From Bacteroidales bacterium (lineage in GTDB: Bacteria; Bacteroidota; Bacteroidia; Bacteroidales; F082): DNA of 64,000 nucleotides. How positions within the stretch are numbered: the first letter of the stretch is position 1; the number at the start of each line of letters is the position of its first letter. The notes beneath the pieces were generated by a model. The model was not told where the DNA came from and made no database searches. It worked only from the letters and a program-made list of their open reading frames with translations. Positions 63,179 through 64,000 of the stretch are shown piece after piece. The stretch lies in contig JAUXMV010000106.1 in the NCBI GenBank assembly GCA_030683155.1, positions 1 through 64,000 on the forward strand. Direction: 5' to 3'. The position numbers and the translations under genes are program-made.

Positions 63179-63532
63179 TCAAATATCATATCCACTTTTG
63201 ATGATTGTAGAAACCATTTTGAATTGCTCATTGGCATTGAAATTATGCTTTGAATGAGCCGGGATGATAATTCCATCACCTAGATTCAGCCTGTATTCTA
63301 TGGAATTGATAAAAAGCTCAGCTTTTCCATCGATGATTTGAATGAAAGTATCAAAAGGTGAAATTTTTTCAGCCATTTCTTCACCGGCAGCAAAGGATGA
63401 AACAGTTACATTACCGGTTGTTTTCTTTATAATTGTTTTGCTTACAACGGCGTTGGGCATGTATTGAATTATTTCAACTATGATATGTGCTACTGATTTT
63501 TCCATTTCGGAATTGTCTTTTAGGTTTTTCAT
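63179..63532 (-). CDS. Cupin-domain protein
   Basis: 117 residues. DTFIQIIDGKAELFINSIEY and LNLGDGIIIPAHSKHNF are cupin motifs; the first histidine pair of metal cupins is not complete, so it may bind a ligand without a metal. A start at the ATG at 63505 is possible. It precedes the AraC-like gene end by 180 bases on the opposite side, same strand, so an operon is possible. Confidence 0.75.
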   Translation of the reverse strand: MKNLKDNSEMEKSVAHIIVEIIQYMPNAVVSKTIIKKTTGNVTVSSFAAGEEMAEKISPFDTFIQIIDGKAELFINSIEYRLNLGDGIIIPAHSKHNFNANEQFKMVSTIIKSGYDI

Positions 63533-63711
63533 GCAGCTTTGTATTATTTCATTTTGCTACTTATCAAGAACTCTTTGTCTTTAAACATTGTTCAATTTAA
63601 CGAAAGCACATGCGCTTATTTTAGTATGCAATTAGTATAATTTATTGATTACAAAGTTCTTATAAATATGGCCAGAATGTCTTACACTTATTTAAGAAAA
63701 GCTTACAGATT

Positions 63712-64000
63712 TCACAGGTTTTCAAGGTTTCCCATACGTCTTTGCTTGAGCTGTTTATAGTAGGAAGGGGTGAGGCCGGTAACTTTCTTGAACTGGTTTG
63801 ATAAATGTGCCACACTGCTGTACTGCATTCGATAAGAAATTTCGGTGAGTGTGAGCTCATCATACAAGAGTAGTTCTTTTACTCTTTCTATTTTGTGAAA
63901 AATGATGTATTGCTGAATCGTTATCCCTTTCACTTCCGAAAAGGTATTGGAAAGGTAAGTGTAATCGTGATTCAGTTTCTCGCTTATATGGTCGGAGTAG
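63712..64000 (-). CDS. AraC-family transcriptional regulator, C-terminal part (5' end outside window)
   Basis: The frame is open to the window edge, giving 95 residues. Two helix-turn-helix units are present: YTYLSNTFSEVKGITIQQYI and LTLTEISYRMQYSSVAHLSN followed by FKKVTGLTPSYYKQ, the AraC signature. A GTG at 63933 lies inside the domain and is not the true start. It is a candidate regulator of the nearby promoters with direct half-sites 21 bases apart, a spacing AraC proteins use. That link is inference. Confidence 0.85.
   Translation of the reverse strand, partial: YSDHISEKLNHDYTYLSNTFSEVKGITIQQYIIFHKIERVKELLLYDELTLTEISYRMQYSSVAHLSNQFKKVTGLTPSYYKQLKQRRMGNLENL

Overview
The window looks like a chromosome segment of an AT-rich Bacteroidota member. 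The evidence is a type IX secretion sorting tail, promoters with TAnnTTTG -7 boxes instead of TATAAT, Mla-type lipid transport genes, several lipoproteins and outer-membrane barrels, and an OmpA protein with thrombospondin type-3 repeats. No rRNA, tRNA or CRISPR array was seen.

Bases 1 to about 24,500 are an accessory island. They begin with the tail of an IS630-family transposase and a 5'-truncated glycosyltransferase. Unrelated genes follow, each in its own module: a PLP enzyme; HxlR/NmrA/metallo-hydrolase; Fic; a tyrosine-recombinase remnant; an OLD-like ATPase-TOPRIM protein; a membrane-anchored nuclease-like protein; MazEF; a type IIG restriction-modification enzyme with a membrane protein and RhuM; a beta-lactamase-fold hydrolase; a methyltransferase; an AAA/DUF4143 ATPase; DUF4180/YdeI; a barrel protein. 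The modules are separated by attC-like sites or by long related spacer repeats. Three modules begin with a GTTRNNN-like core and end with its exact reverse complement over 9-10 bases, and several more match partly. This is the geometry of integron gene cassettes, but no integrase gene lies in the window. The spacers also carry a conserved promoter-like box and a 19-bp tandem repeat in 0, 1, 2 or 4 copies. Much of the cargo resembles defence or stress genes.

Bases 24,500 to about 44,000 are more ordinary chromosome. They hold a T9SS-secreted protein and a galactose set (galactokinase, sugar nucleotidyltransferase, vSGLT-like symporter broken by a frameshift, and a distant GH53 galactanase). 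They also hold a frameshifted ATPase, a fasciclin lipoprotein, alanine racemase, an M20 amidohydrolase, an EamA transporter, a sodium symporter, a GT2 glycosyltransferase and a lipid A type acyltransferase.

Bases 44,400 to 64,000 are an envelope and stress cluster, nearly all on the minus strand: OmpA proteins, lmo0937-like, PRC-barrel, CsbD (two), YtxH (two), small lipoproteins, an Omp85-like protein, MlaD-F-E, an AI-2E family protein, an M1 peptidase, a cupin and the 3' part of an AraC-family regulator. Five promoters here share an 18-bp box and a second half-site 21 bp away, exactly 42 bp from a CACCTTTG-like -7 element. This suggests one regulon, possibly controlled by the AraC-family protein at the right edge.
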